43,943 nt of DNA from Ancalomicrobiaceae bacterium (GCA_031291595.1 JARLIU010000114.1:1-43943), one strand, 5' to 3'. Positions 27,852-36,290 are shown, counted from the stretch's first letter. The notes: generated from the letters alone by a model not told the origin. Made by a program: numbers and translations.

Positions 27852-28692
27852 TGTCGTCCACACTCCCGCCCAGCTTCAACCCAAGTCTTCCGCCCAGCTT
27901 CCGCCCAAGCCGACGAAACCGGTCGCCTTCCGCGGCGGCGGTTTCGCGCCGAGGCCGATCCGCCATGTCGCCCCGTTGCTGTTTCTCGTGCTGCTGGCGC
28001 TCGCCGAAGCCGGCACGCGAACGGGCGTCATCTCCAACCTCACCCTGCCGCGCCCCTCCGCCGTCGCGGTGACGCTCTACGATCTCGCCGCTTCGGGAGC
28101 GCTGTGGCAGCACCTCATTCCGTCGCTGCGCCGTCTCGGCGTCGGCATCGCGCTGGGGCTCACGGCCGGCGTCGGGCTCGGCGTGCTGATCGGCCTGTTC
28201 AGCCTGATCCGTGCCGGACTGGTCCCGCTGGTCGCCGCGCTGTTCCCGATCCCAAAGATCGCGCTGTTGCCGCTGTTCGTCATCTGGTTCGGCATCGACG
28301 AGACGTCGAAATACGCGCTGATCGCTTTCGGCACCTTCACGCCCATGGTGGTCGCCACCTACGGCGCCGTCGACAATGTCGACCGTACGCTCATCCGCAT
28401 GGGCCAGTCGTTCGGGCTCGGCTGGTGGTCGATCGTCATGAAGATCGTGCTGCCCGGCGCCTTCCCCGCCATCCTCTCCGGCATGCGGGTGGCGATCGCC
28501 ATCGGCATCATCCTCTTGGTCGCGGCCGAAATGCTCGGAGCGGAATACGGCATCGGCGCCTATATCCTGACCGCCGGCTCGCTGTACGACCTGGAAAAGC
28601 TGTTTGCCGGCGTGTCGATCCTGTCGATCCTCGGCCTCATCCTGAACTTCGTCATCTCCCGCATCGAACGCGCCACCCTCGACTGGCGATGA
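27844..28692 (+). CDS. ABC importer permease (BPD_transp_1)
   Basis: 282 residues. A long hydrophilic N-terminus (about 1-40), with QLQPKSSAQLPPKPTKP as a small internal repeat, precedes about six membrane segments. The EAA loop is near GQSFGLGWWSIVMKIVLPGAFPAI (split motif: GLGWWSIVMKIVLPGA). It fits SsuC/TauC permeases. ATG at 27844 with GGGAA 7 nt upstream; overlaps the ATPase gene. It converges on mobA with only 9 nt between. Confidence 0.92.
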   Translation: MADVVHTPAQLQPKSSAQLPPKPTKPVAFRGGGFAPRPIRHVAPLLFLVLLALAEAGTRTGVISNLTLPRPSAVAVTLYDLAASGALWQHLIPSLRRLGVGIALGLTAGVGLGVLIGLFSLIRAGLVPLVAALFPIPKIALLPLFVIWFGIDETSKYALIAFGTFTPMVVATYGAVDNVDRTLIRMGQSFGLGWWSIVMKIVLPGAFPAILSGMRVAIAIGIILLVAAEMLGAEYGIGAYILTAGSLYDLEKLFAGVSILSILGLILNFVISRIERATLDWR

Positions 28693-28701
28693 CGTCCGAT
28701 C

Positions 28702-29328
28702 TCAGTCGAGACGCGCGAAGGCTTCCGCCAGCGCCAGCTCGTCCGGCGTATTGACGTTGAAGAACGGATCGGGTTCGCCGGAGAAGGCGACTTCGGCGAC
28801 TGCAACCTGCCGCAGCCAGGCTTCCACCCGGCGGGCCGTTCCCGAGCGCAGGTCGGCTTCGAGCCGATCGGCGAACGTCACCGGCACCAGCGCCACCACC
28901 GGATGCACACGGCCGTCCGAGACCGCGAGCGCGATCTCCGCCCCGGTTTCGGCGAGCGCCCCCGCCAAACGCCCGGCGAGATCTTGGGGCAGGAACGGCG
29001 TATCGGCCGCCACCGTCAGCACATGGGTGATCGCCGGCCCTGCCGCTTCCGCATGGCGCAAGCCCGCGAGCAGACCGGCGAGCGGTCCGGGCTGGCCGGG
29101 CAGCGAGTCGGTCACGACGTCCAAGCCGAATGGCCGAAAGCGCAGCGGATCGCCGTTGGCATTGAGAATCAGCCGGCCGACCTGGGGCTTGAGCCGGTCG
29201 ACGACATGGTCGAGCAGCGTGCGGCCGCGGAGCGGCGACAGGCACTTGTCGCCGCCGCCCATGCGCCGCGATTGCCCGCCGGCCAGGATGACGCCGAGGA
29301 TCGCCGCCCGGTCGATGGCACCGCTCAC
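28702..29328 (-). CDS. mobA: Molybdenum cofactor guanylyltransferase MobA
   Basis: Adds GMP to molybdopterin cofactor to give MGD, used by the DMSO-reductase family. The nucleotidyltransferase motif ILAGGQSRRMGGGDK is at 14-28. Later motifs are LNANGDP, GPLAGLLAGL and AADTPFLP. 208 residues, a normal length. The start is GTG at 29328, overlapping the stop of the upstream dehydrogenase gene as GTGA, so the two are co-translated. No ATG exists before residue 23, inside the GTP motif. Confidence 0.93.
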   Translation of the reverse strand: MSGAIDRAAILGVILAGGQSRRMGGGDKCLSPLRGRTLLDHVVDRLKPQVGRLILNANGDPLRFRPFGLDVVTDSLPGQPGPLAGLLAGLRHAEAAGPAITHVLTVAADTPFLPQDLAGRLAGALAETGAEIALAVSDGRVHPVVALVPVTFADRLEADLRSGTARRVEAWLRQVAVAEVAFSGEPDPFFNVNTPDELALAEAFARLD

Positions 29329-30197
29329 GGCTTCTCCAGCCGGGCGATGAGGCTCGAGGTGTCCCAGCGCCGGCCGCCCTGCTCCTGCACGTCGCCATAG
29401 AACTGGTCGACGAGGGCGGTGACCGGCAGGTGGGCGCCGTTGCGGCTGGCCTCGGCGAGGCAGATGCCGAGGTCCTTGCGCATCCAGTCGACGGCAAAGC
29501 CGAAATCGAACTTGCCGGCCGCCATGGTCATGGCGCGGTTTTCCATCTGCCAGGACTGCGCCGCACCCTTGGAAATCGTGTCGATCACCGCCTCGACGTC
29601 AAGGCCGGCCCGCTTGGCGAAATGCACGCCCTCGGAAAGCGCCTGGACCAGGCCGGCGATGCAGATCTGGTTGACCATCTTGGTCAACTGTCCGGCCCCC
29701 GACGGCCCGAGCAGGCGGACCATGCGGGAAAACGAGCGGATCACCGGTTCAGCCAACGCGTAAGCGTCCGCATCGCCGCCGACCATCACCGTCAGCACGC
29801 CGTTCTCGGCCCCGGCCTGGCCGCCGGAGACCGGCGCATCGAGAAACTGCAAACCGTGGCCGACAGCAATGCCGCAGAGCTCGCGCGCCACGCTGGCCGA
29901 GGCGGTGGTGTGATCGACGAAGATCGCGCCCGGCTTCATCGCCGGGAAGGCGCCGGCCGGGCCGAGGGTAATATGGCGCAGATCGTCGTCGTTGCCGACG
30001 CAGGCGAAGACGAAATCCGCCTCGTGCACGGCGGCGGCCGGCGTCGGGCCGAAATGACCGCCGTTTGCGGCGACCCAGGCTTCCGCCTTCTCAGCGGTGC
30101 GATTGTAGACGGTTAGCTGATGTCCGCCGCGGTCGCTGAGATGCCGCGCCATCGGCGAGCCCATCACGCCCAGGCCGAGAAATGCCACTTTCGCCAT
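29325..30197 (-). CDS. NAD(P)-dependent beta-hydroxyacid dehydrogenase family protein
   Basis: 290 residues of the 3-hydroxyisobutyrate dehydrogenase / tartronate semialdehyde reductase family. Dinucleotide motif GLGVMG is at 8-13, DAPVSGG at 120-126, and catalytic Lys173 in GQLTKMVNQ; the C-terminal helical domain follows. Substrate is uncertain (3-hydroxyisobutyrate, glyoxylate, succinic semialdehyde are options). GAAGAGG lies 7 nt before the ATG. Coupled to mobA, though no metabolic link is obvious. Confidence 0.9.
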   Translation of the reverse strand: MAKVAFLGLGVMGSPMARHLSDRGGHQLTVYNRTAEKAEAWVAANGGHFGPTPAAAVHEADFVFACVGNDDDLRHITLGPAGAFPAMKPGAIFVDHTTASASVARELCGIAVGHGLQFLDAPVSGGQAGAENGVLTVMVGGDADAYALAEPVIRSFSRMVRLLGPSGAGQLTKMVNQICIAGLVQALSEGVHFAKRAGLDVEAVIDTISKGAAQSWQMENRAMTMAAGKFDFGFAVDWMRKDLGICLAEASRNGAHLPVTALVDQFYGDVQEQGGRRWDTSSLIARLEKP

Positions 30198-30318
30198 GTT
30201 CGCCTCTTCAAGCTGTCGTCGGGACCGCGGCGACCGATCGAACCGCCGGCGCGAGTCCGCCCGGCGAGGATTTAGCCGATGCCGACGCGCCTGTCAGCTG
30301 TTCGCGGCGCAGCAGTGG

Positions 30319-31107
30319 TCAGTAAAGCGCGAAAGGCAGGAAGCGCGCGTTCAGCCGCTCGTAGCTGCCGTCGCGCATCACCTCGGCGCGCGCCTTGTTG
30401 AGGAGAAGCCGCAGGTCGTTGTCCTCGCGCCGGACGGCAATGGCGGCGCCGTCGCCGAAATACTTGACCTGTTTGATTTCGCCGCCGACGAAGCGGCAGC
30501 AGCTATGGCCGCGGCCCTTGTCGATCCATTGGTAGAGCGCCACCGGATCGGCGAGGACGGCATCGAGCCTGCCCGCCGCCAGTTGCCCGGTGACGTCATC
30601 GGCGGCGACATAGAGCTTCACGTTGACGCCTTTCGGCGCGTAGACCTCGTCGAGAAACGTCGCGTAGACGCTGCCGAGCTGCGCTCCGATGGTGCGGCGC
30701 TTCAGTGCATCCGGGCTCGTATCGGAAATGGCGCTGGCGCGCGCGGCGACGAACCGGGGATAGAGCGAGTAGGTGCGGTCGGTGAAGTCGACCCGCTTGC
30801 GGCGCTCCTCGGTCACCGTCAGGCCGGCGACCGCATCGACCTTCTTGGCGAGCAGTTCCGAGATCTGCGCCTCGCCGTCGAGCCGGACGAATTCGCAGGT
30901 CGCGCTGAGGCGCTCGCACAGGAGCTTTGCCAGGTCGACGTCGAAGCCCTGCAGATCGCCCTTGGCGTCACGGTAATTGAAGGGCGGATGCGTGCCTTCG
31001 ACGGCAAAGCGGATGAGCTTCCATTCCCGCTCCTTCGGTGCCGGCGCGGCAAGCCCGGCGCCGACGCAGACGAGGCACAGGGCGGCGGCAAGCAACACTC
31101 TGAACAT
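30319..31107 (-). CDS. Orphan periplasmic amino-acid binding protein
   Basis: 262 residues with a signal peptide cleaved near Ala20-Ala21. The SBP_bac_3 fold has FAVEGTHPPFNYRDAKGDL, GFDVDLAKLLCERL and VDAVAGLTVTEERRKRVDFT (20-residue excerpts). These resemble polar amino-acid binding proteins (Lys/Arg/Orn/His, Gln). Adjacent cysteines occur in GHSCCRF. No permease or ATPase gene is near, so partners must be elsewhere. GAGGAAAGGA precedes the ATG. Only 36 nt from the Lrp-type regulator upstream on the same strand, suggesting one transcript. Confidence 0.87.
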   Translation of the reverse strand: MFRVLLAAALCLVCVGAGLAAPAPKEREWKLIRFAVEGTHPPFNYRDAKGDLQGFDVDLAKLLCERLSATCEFVRLDGEAQISELLAKKVDAVAGLTVTEERRKRVDFTDRTYSLYPRFVAARASAISDTSPDALKRRTIGAQLGSVYATFLDEVYAPKGVNVKLYVAADDVTGQLAAGRLDAVLADPVALYQWIDKGRGHSCCRFVGGEIKQVKYFGDGAAIAVRREDNDLRLLLNKARAEVMRDGSYERLNARFLPFALY

Positions 31108-31143
31108 GTCGTCCTTTCCTCGCCGCGAAGCCCCGACGCCCGG

Positions 31144-31638
31144 TCAGGACAGGCCCTTGTCGGTGACCTTGTCGACAGTGACGAATCCCAGCGGCAGCGC
31201 CGTTGTATACTTGATCTGCTCCATGGCGAAGGAGGAGGATACGTCGGAGATATCAATCTTGGCGATGAGTTTCTTGTAGAAGGTGTCATAAGCCTCGATA
31301 TCGGAGACGACGACGCGCAGCAGGTAGTCCACCTGGCCGGCCATGCGGTAGAATTCCACCACCTCCGGCATCTGCGACACGATCTCGGCAAAACGCTTCA
31401 GCCAATCCTCGGAATGCTGGCTGGTGGTGACGGCGACGAAGGCGGTGACCTTGGCGTTGACCAGCCGCGGGTCGAGCACTGCGACGCGGCGCATGATGAC
31501 GCCGTCCTCTTCGAGCTTTTGGATGCGGCGCCAGCACGGGGTGGTGGACAGGCCGACCCGCCGGCCGATCTCGGCCACCGGGACTGTGCAGTCCTCCTGC
31601 AGGATTTGCAGGATCTTGCGGTCAATGCGGTCGATCAT
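31144..31638 (-). CDS. Lrp/AsnC family transcriptional regulator
   Basis: 164 residues. N-terminal helix-turn-helix (about 3-50; VPVAEIGRRVGLSTTPCWRR) and C-terminal RAM/AsnC ligand domain (about 62-145; VEFYRMAGQVDYLLRVVV). The family senses amino acids and often regulates itself and adjacent transport genes. The amino-acid binding protein gene directly downstream fits this. GAGGAG lies 6 nt before the ATG. Upstream is an AT-rich segment with palindromes. Confidence 0.92.
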   Translation of the reverse strand: MIDRIDRKILQILQEDCTVPVAEIGRRVGLSTTPCWRRIQKLEEDGVIMRRVAVLDPRLVNAKVTAFVAVTTSQHSEDWLKRFAEIVSQMPEVVEFYRMAGQVDYLLRVVVSDIEAYDTFYKKLIAKIDISDVSSSFAMEQIKYTTALPLGFVTVDKVTDKGLS

Positions 31639-31654
31639 GTCGCACTCCTCGGAG

Positions 31655-31771
31655 CGGGCGCACAGCGGTTGCGCCCGAACGGCTGATATGAGAATTATTT
31701 TCTACCGGCTAGGTAATATCGCCAGCAAACTCGCAACAATTTTGCACATTTGCGGCGAATTAGCAAATTCG
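31655..31771 (-). promoter_or_regulatory. Likely promoter/operator region of the Lrp-type gene
   Basis: AT-rich pocket between two minus-strand genes. It has CGAATT-AGCA-AATTCG (31756-31771), a perfect inverted repeat, and nearby TTTGC/GCAAA repeats, of the kind Lrp-family dimers bind. Closer to the gene, CGGGCGCA/TGCGCCCG (31655-31677, loop of 7) makes an 8-bp hairpin just before the ribosome-binding site. Operator assignment is inferred. Confidence 0.45.
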
Positions 31772-31784
31772 TCCGCACATCGGC

Positions 31785-32411
31785 TCAATCTTGCAGCAGT
31801 TGCGCAACCTCGTTCCGCAGCACCGGCAGGACGTCGGCTTCGAACCAGGGATGGCGCTTCAGCCAGCCGGTATTGCGCCAGGACGGATGCGGCAACGGCA
31901 GCACGCGCGGACGCCGCGGGTCCGCCCAGATGCGGCGCCAATCGGCAACCGAAGAGGTGAGGTCGCGGAACTCGCTCCCCAGATGCCAGCGCTGTGCATA
32001 GAGGCCGATGGCGACGACCAGCTCGATCTGCGGCATCAGCTCGAGCAGGCTGGCCCGCCAGGCGGGGGCACATTCGGGCCGCGGCGGCAGATCGCTGCCC
32101 TTGGCATCCTGGCCGGGAAAGCAGAACCCCATCGGCAGGATGGCGACGCGGGCGTCGTCGTAGAAGATCTCCGGCCCGATGCCGAGCCAGGATCTCAGCC
32201 GGTCGCCGGACGGATCGGTGAAGGGCACGCCGCTCAGATGCACTTTCGTCCCCGGCGCCTGGCCGGCGATCAGGATCTTCGCCGTTGCCGACGGGCGAAG
32301 GACCGGGCGCGGCTGGTGCGGCAGCGGCGCCTTCAGCGGCCGGTCGAGGCAGATCCGGCAGGCGCGCACGGAGGCGGCAAGCGTGGCAAGACGATCGTCG
32401 GTCTGATGCAT
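31785..32411 (-). CDS. Uracil-DNA glycosylase family protein
   Basis: 208 residues. GQAPGTKVHLSGVPFTDPSG matches the motif 1 region of a conserved UDG-like family, and LPHPSWRNTGWLKRHPWFE the His-containing motif 2. LPMGFCFPG, LPPRPECAP and CRICLDRPL are further family marks; the Cys residues do not form a clear 4Fe-4S set. Members are annotated uracil-DNA glycosylase family; activity is not shown here. Start taken at ATG 32411; a GTG at 32450 would add 13 residues. Confidence 0.83.
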   Translation of the reverse strand: MHQTDDRLATLAASVRACRICLDRPLKAPLPHQPRPVLRPSATAKILIAGQAPGTKVHLSGVPFTDPSGDRLRSWLGIGPEIFYDDARVAILPMGFCFPGQDAKGSDLPPRPECAPAWRASLLELMPQIELVVAIGLYAQRWHLGSEFRDLTSSVADWRRIWADPRRPRVLPLPHPSWRNTGWLKRHPWFEADVLPVLRNEVAQLLQD

Positions 32412-32459
32412 GGCTCGGCGGGGCTGGACGGCGAAGGGAATGGCAACCACCTCAGCATA

Positions 32460-32483
32460 TTAACCTAATCCGCAAATGGTTAA
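32460..32483 (+). promoter_or_regulatory. CtrA-like palindrome between the UDG and histidine-kinase genes
   Basis: TTAACC (32460-32465) and GGTTAA (32478-32483) form an inverted pair. The right arm extends to ATGGTTAA, the reverse complement of TTAACCAT, a known CtrA half-site form, and runs on into TTAATTAA. Such AT-rich words are rare in this GC-rich region. It lies in the divergent promoter region. Confidence 0.45.
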
Positions 32484-32741
32484 TTAAGGACGCGGGCCTA
32501 GGCTCGGATGGTCGATGGGTGCCCGTTCGCGTCCGAAAAGCGCCGTTCGCACAAGCGGCCGGCTGGGGCGCCGGACGCACTCCGGTGTTCGTGGCACGCA
32601 AATCGTGTCGCAGACCGGCTGCCAGAGCGCGGAAAGGCGCATTCGACGGCCCGCGACAGGGTCTTGGGACATGGGGGCCAGGATGGAACCCCGGGAAGAC
32701 GCGCCCGGGGCTGCCGTTCCTGATCGGGGTGGGGCATCCGC

Positions 32742-34349
32742 ATGAGCGAGCGCACACGCGCTGCCGGCGCCGCAGAGAAGATACCGAAGAAACGCGCCGC
32801 CGAGCGGAAGCGCGATGTGTCGCGCACGGTCAAATCGTTGCGCGAGCAGTTGACCGCCACCAACGGCGTCCCTCTGCCCTTCCAGCATGAATTGCTGCTC
32901 AGCCACGCCCGCAGCCAGTATGCGGCCATCTACGTGCGGCCGCTGCTCATCGCCCTGATGGCGGTGGCGGCGGTGCTGTGGACCAACCGGACGCTCATCG
33001 GAGTATGGGCGCTCGTCGCCATCACGGCTCATATTACCGGCGCGTTCTTCTACAAGCGGCTGATCGGCGCCGATCCCGCCACCGTCTCGGTCGTCGGTTG
33101 GCGCCGTCGGCTGGTGTTCCTCGATTTCGTCACCGGCCTGACGCTCGGGCTGTTGTTCGCGCTGCCGTCCGATCCGAATGTCGCCACCGACGTGTTCCAG
33201 TTCTCCGCGATGCTGATCCTCATCGCGGTCGCCTCGATGCTGTCCTCCAACGTGCCGGGCGCGATGATTGCCGGCACCATGCCGATCACGTTGACGGTCG
33301 CCATCGAATTCAGCCTGAAGTCGATTTCGCACCCGCAAGCGGCCGACCATCTCCTCGTTCTGGCCGGCATGGCGACGACGGTCGAAGCCTTCTTCATCCT
33401 GCTCGGCTACCGGCTCTACCATGCCAATCTCATGCAGATCGAGGCCAAGGCGGAAAAGGACGAGCTGATCAACGAGTTGGAAGAGGCCAACAACCTGTCC
33501 GACGACAGCCGGCGCCGGGCCGAAGAAGCCAATCTCGCCAAGAGCCGGTTCCTCGCCACCATGAGCCACGAACTCAGGACGCCGCTCAACGCCATCCTCG
33601 GCTTTTCCGAGGTGATGCAGAACGAGCTTCTGGGCCCGCTCGACAACGTCACCTACAAGGGTTACGTCACCGATATTCACGAGTCCGGCCAGCATCTCCT
33701 CAATCTCATCAACGAGATCCTCGATCTCTCCCGCATCGAGGCCGGCCGTCACGAGTTGAATGAAGAGGCGGTGACGCTGCCCTATATCGTCGAGGACTGC
33801 GCGCACATGATGAACCTCAGGGCGCGCAACAAGGGCGTGACCCTGGTCGAGCAATATGAAGACAACATGCCGAAGATCTGGGCCGACGAACGCGCGGTGC
33901 GCCAGATCACCCTCAACCTCATGTCGAACGCGGTGAAATTCACCCCGGCGGGTGGCACGATCGTCATCAAGGTCGGCTGGACGGCCGGCGGCGGGCAATA
34001 TGTCTCGGTCAGGGACACCGGCCCGGGCATCGCCGAGGAGGAAATCCCAACGGTTCTCGCCGCCTTCGGCCAGGGTCAGGCGGCAATCAAGTCGGCCGAA
34101 CAGGGGACCGGACTCGGCCTGTCGATCGTGCAGGCGCTGGTCGCCATGCACGGCGGCACGTTCGACTTGAAATCGAAGCTCGGTCAGGGCACCGAGGTGA
34201 CCTTCACCATCCCCAAGGCCCGGGTGATGGAGATCATGCCGGCAATCAACGAGCGGCCGCGGCGCCGGCCCGGCGCGCCCACGACCCTGCCGGTCGCTTC
34301 GCGCCAGATGCTCGAAGACATGCAGCGGCAGGCAAGCAAGCGCGCCTGA
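32742..34349 (+). CDS. PleC/DivJ/PdhS-like membrane histidine kinase
   Basis: 535 residues. Five to six membrane segments lie at about 65-225, then a coiled coil (about 228-265). HisKA: FLATMSHELRTPLNAILGFS with phospho-acceptor His276. HATPase: N-box NLMSNAVKF (Asn396), DTGPGI (425-430), GTGLGLS (455-461). The HisKA sequence, with GFSEVMQNELLGPL and HLLNLINEILDLSRIEAG, is of the type that serves DivK/PleD in cell-cycle control. There is no PAS domain and no adjacent response regulator. Start ATG at 32742 after GGGGTGGGG. Specific identity (PleC, DivJ or PdhS) cannot be set. Confidence 0.9.
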   Translation: MSERTRAAGAAEKIPKKRAAERKRDVSRTVKSLREQLTATNGVPLPFQHELLLSHARSQYAAIYVRPLLIALMAVAAVLWTNRTLIGVWALVAITAHITGAFFYKRLIGADPATVSVVGWRRRLVFLDFVTGLTLGLLFALPSDPNVATDVFQFSAMLILIAVASMLSSNVPGAMIAGTMPITLTVAIEFSLKSISHPQAADHLLVLAGMATTVEAFFILLGYRLYHANLMQIEAKAEKDELINELEEANNLSDDSRRRAEEANLAKSRFLATMSHELRTPLNAILGFSEVMQNELLGPLDNVTYKGYVTDIHESGQHLLNLINEILDLSRIEAGRHELNEEAVTLPYIVEDCAHMMNLRARNKGVTLVEQYEDNMPKIWADERAVRQITLNLMSNAVKFTPAGGTIVIKVGWTAGGGQYVSVRDTGPGIAEEEIPTVLAAFGQGQAAIKSAEQGTGLGLSIVQALVAMHGGTFDLKSKLGQGTEVTFTIPKARVMEIMPAINERPRRRPGAPTTLPVASRQMLEDMQRQASKRA

Positions 34350-34450
34350 ACGGCGAGCCTCGATCGCTGCTGCCGGCGAGCAACGGAATCAAGGCGCTAA
34401 TTGCCGGATACGTCCAATTGGACTCGCTGCGACAATTGAACTGCAAGTAT

Positions 34451-34515
34451 TTTACTCTATCTAAGCTGAACAGGCACTGATCCAGCTGCCACGCGGTTTC
34501 ACGCGACAGCGAAAC
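34451..34515 (+). repeat. Decayed partial copy of the dispersed repeat (copy 7)
   Basis: ACTCTATCTAAGCTGAACAG and CACTGATCCAGCTG resemble the right half of the repeat. The end hairpin keeps GCTG/CAGC and has CACGCG/CGCG in place of CACATG/CATG. The left half is not recognisable. It lies in the 293-nt gap between the histidine kinase and the small secreted protein, which otherwise holds nothing I recognise. Confidence 0.5.
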
Positions 34516-34642
34516 GAGCGCCCTTTGATCCGCCACGAATAGTGGGGTCGCCAAATCGCCATTTCCCCGATTTAGCCTTGAGAGTTTGGGAGTCCGCGTG
34601 GCAGGTCAGCCATCGGCAAATCCCAGTGAAAGGAGTGAATCC

Positions 34643-34930
34643 ATGTCCATTCGCCGCATTTTGATCACCTCCGTCGCCGCCGTCGCGCTGGCCGCCGCAG
34701 TTGCCCAGCCGGCCGCGGCCGGGTATCACCATAACGCCATCGTCGGGGGAGAATGGGCCGTCATCGGTATCGGTGCCGCTGCCGCCAGCATCATCCTCAA
34801 CGGCATCATCGTCTCCAGCACGCAGTGCCGCGAGATGACGTCGGAAGAGGCGTGGACTGCCGCGCTACCGGTCGTCGGCCTGGCCATCAATTCGACCCGG
34901 CCGGTCGACAACCACTGCGTCCGCCACTGA
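34643..34930 (+). CDS. Small secreted or membrane-associated protein of unknown function
   Basis: 95 residues. A clear Sec signal peptide (MSIRRILITSVAAVALAAAV, cleavage after AAA near 25) is followed by a short mature part. The mature part has a hydrophobic segment (AVIGIGAAAASIILNGIIV, about 38-56) and two cysteines near residues 62 and 92. AAAGGAG about 8 nt before the ATG is an excellent ribosome-binding site, and a textbook terminator follows, so it is probably a well-expressed single gene. I recognise no family; similar small alphaproteobacterial secreted proteins are unassigned. Confidence 0.82.
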   Translation: MSIRRILITSVAAVALAAAVAQPAAAGYHHNAIVGGEWAVIGIGAAAASIILNGIIVSSTQCREMTSEEAWTAALPVVGLAINSTRPVDNHCVRH

Positions 34931-35002
34931 GCGGGCCGCTCCGGCGCGGGACGGGCGCGCCGGCCGACCTCAGGCCGAAACGGCCGCTCCGAGATAGACA
35001 AC

Positions 35003-35026
35003 AAACGCCCGGTCCGCCGGGCGTTT
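35003..35026 (+). terminator. Intrinsic terminator after the small secreted protein gene
   Basis: AAACGCCCGG-TCCG-CCGGGCGTTT: a perfect 10-bp stem with a UNCG-type tetraloop, followed by TGCTTT. It lies 72 nt past the stop and is the best intrinsic terminator in the window. Confidence 0.88.
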
Positions 35027-35084
35027 TGCTTTGGGGCGACGGCGCCAGACCGTCATACCGCCGGCCGGGCCCTGCAGGCTCCTG

Positions 35085-35156
35085 TGTCCAGGTTGTGGGC
35101 GTCAACCCTTGTCGCTGACGTGTCCAGGCTCCGCGCGTCAGCCCTTGTCGCTGACG
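35085..35156. repeat. 36-bp tandem duplication covering the cobT 3' end
   Basis: Two direct copies of 36 bp (35085-35120 and 35121-35156) share 31 bases. The shared parts are TGTCCAGG at the start and CCCTTGTCGCTGACG at the end. The right copy contains the last codons and stop of cobT; the left copy repeats them beyond the stop. Confidence 0.9.
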
Positions 35157-36160
35157 CCGGCCTCGCCGAAGGTCGCCATGCCCGCATGGGTCGCTGCCGC
35201 GGCCCGCACGATGCCCGCGGCAATCGCCGCGCCGGTGCCCTCGCCGAGCCGCATGCCGAGACTGAGCAGCGGCGTCTTGCCCATGGCGGCGAGCGCGCGG
35301 GCATGCGCTGGTTCGGCCGAGACGTGGGCGAACAGGCAGTGGTCGATGGCGTCCGGCCGGGCCGCATAGACGACCGCGGCCGCAGCCGTGCAGACGTACC
35401 CGTCGACGATCACCGGGATCTTGCGCAGCCGGGCGCCGATGATGGCACCCGCCATGGCGGCGATCTCACGCCCGCCCAGCCGCCGCAGCACCTCGAAGGC
35501 ATCGTCGAGCTTGCCGCCATTGACCCGCACTGCTTGCGCCACCATGGCCGCCTTGTGGGCGAGCGCCGAGCCGGCAACGCCGGTGCCCGGCCCGACCCAG
35601 TCGGCGGCCTCGCCTCCGAACAGCCCCATGTAGACGGCGGCGGCGACCGCGGTGTTGGCGATGCCCATCTCGCCGATGCACAAGAGATCCGGCTCGTTGG
35701 CGAGCGCCTCCATGCCATATGCCATGGTGGCGGCGCAGGCCTGCGGCTCGAACGCCGGGCCTTCCGAGATGTCGGCGGTCGGGAAGTCGAGCGCCAGCTC
35801 GAACACCTTCAGCCCGATGTCGAAGGTCTTGCACAGCTGGTTGATGGCGGCGCCGCAGTTGGCGAAATTGGCCACCATCTGCTTGGTCACGTCCGCCGGG
35901 AAGGCCGAAACGCCCTTGGCGGCGATGCCGTGGTTGGCGGCAAACACCGCCATCAGCGGCTTGTCCACCGTCGGACGCGCCTTGCCCTGCCAGGCGGCCA
36001 GCCATTCGACCAGTTCCTCCAGCCGTCCGAGCGCGCCCGGTGGCTTGGTCAATTGCGCATCGCGCGCCCTGACCGCCGCCACCGCCTCGAGATCCGGGCC
36101 GGGCATGAGATTGACGAGGTCGCGAAAGTCATCGAAAGGATTCTGTGGAAGCGCGGTCAT
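35138..36160 (-). CDS. cobT: Nicotinate-nucleotide:dimethylbenzimidazole phosphoribosyltransferase
   Basis: Makes alpha-ribazole phosphate for the lower ligand of cobalamin. 340 residues. Family marks are LTKPPGALGRLEEL, FAANHGIAAKGVSAFP, GEMGIANTA and GMRLGEGTGAA with the catalytic Glu. Complete. It is divergent from cobS, which uses its product, with about 130 nt between. No cobalamin riboswitch fits in that gap. In some rhizobial naming this enzyme is CobU. Confidence 0.95.
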   Translation of the reverse strand: MTALPQNPFDDFRDLVNLMPGPDLEAVAAVRARDAQLTKPPGALGRLEELVEWLAAWQGKARPTVDKPLMAVFAANHGIAAKGVSAFPADVTKQMVANFANCGAAINQLCKTFDIGLKVFELALDFPTADISEGPAFEPQACAATMAYGMEALANEPDLLCIGEMGIANTAVAAAVYMGLFGGEAADWVGPGTGVAGSALAHKAAMVAQAVRVNGGKLDDAFEVLRRLGGREIAAMAGAIIGARLRKIPVIVDGYVCTAAAAVVYAARPDAIDHCLFAHVSAEPAHARALAAMGKTPLLSLGMRLGEGTGAAIAAGIVRAAAATHAGMATFGEAGVSDKG

Positions 36161-36290
36161 GGGGACTCTCTGCTGGCTGTTGCCGGCGGTCTAGCGTCCG
36201 GGAGGCGATGCGGGCAAGCTCTTTTATTGCCCCATGCAGCCGGCCGGGTACAGCCGCGCGATTCCGACAGGCGTGGAGGCCAGACGATTG

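Noticed and set aside
36161-36290. Search for a cobalamin riboswitch between divergent cobT and cobS
   Set aside because: The gap is only 130 nt and no B12-box-like core or suitable stem was seen.
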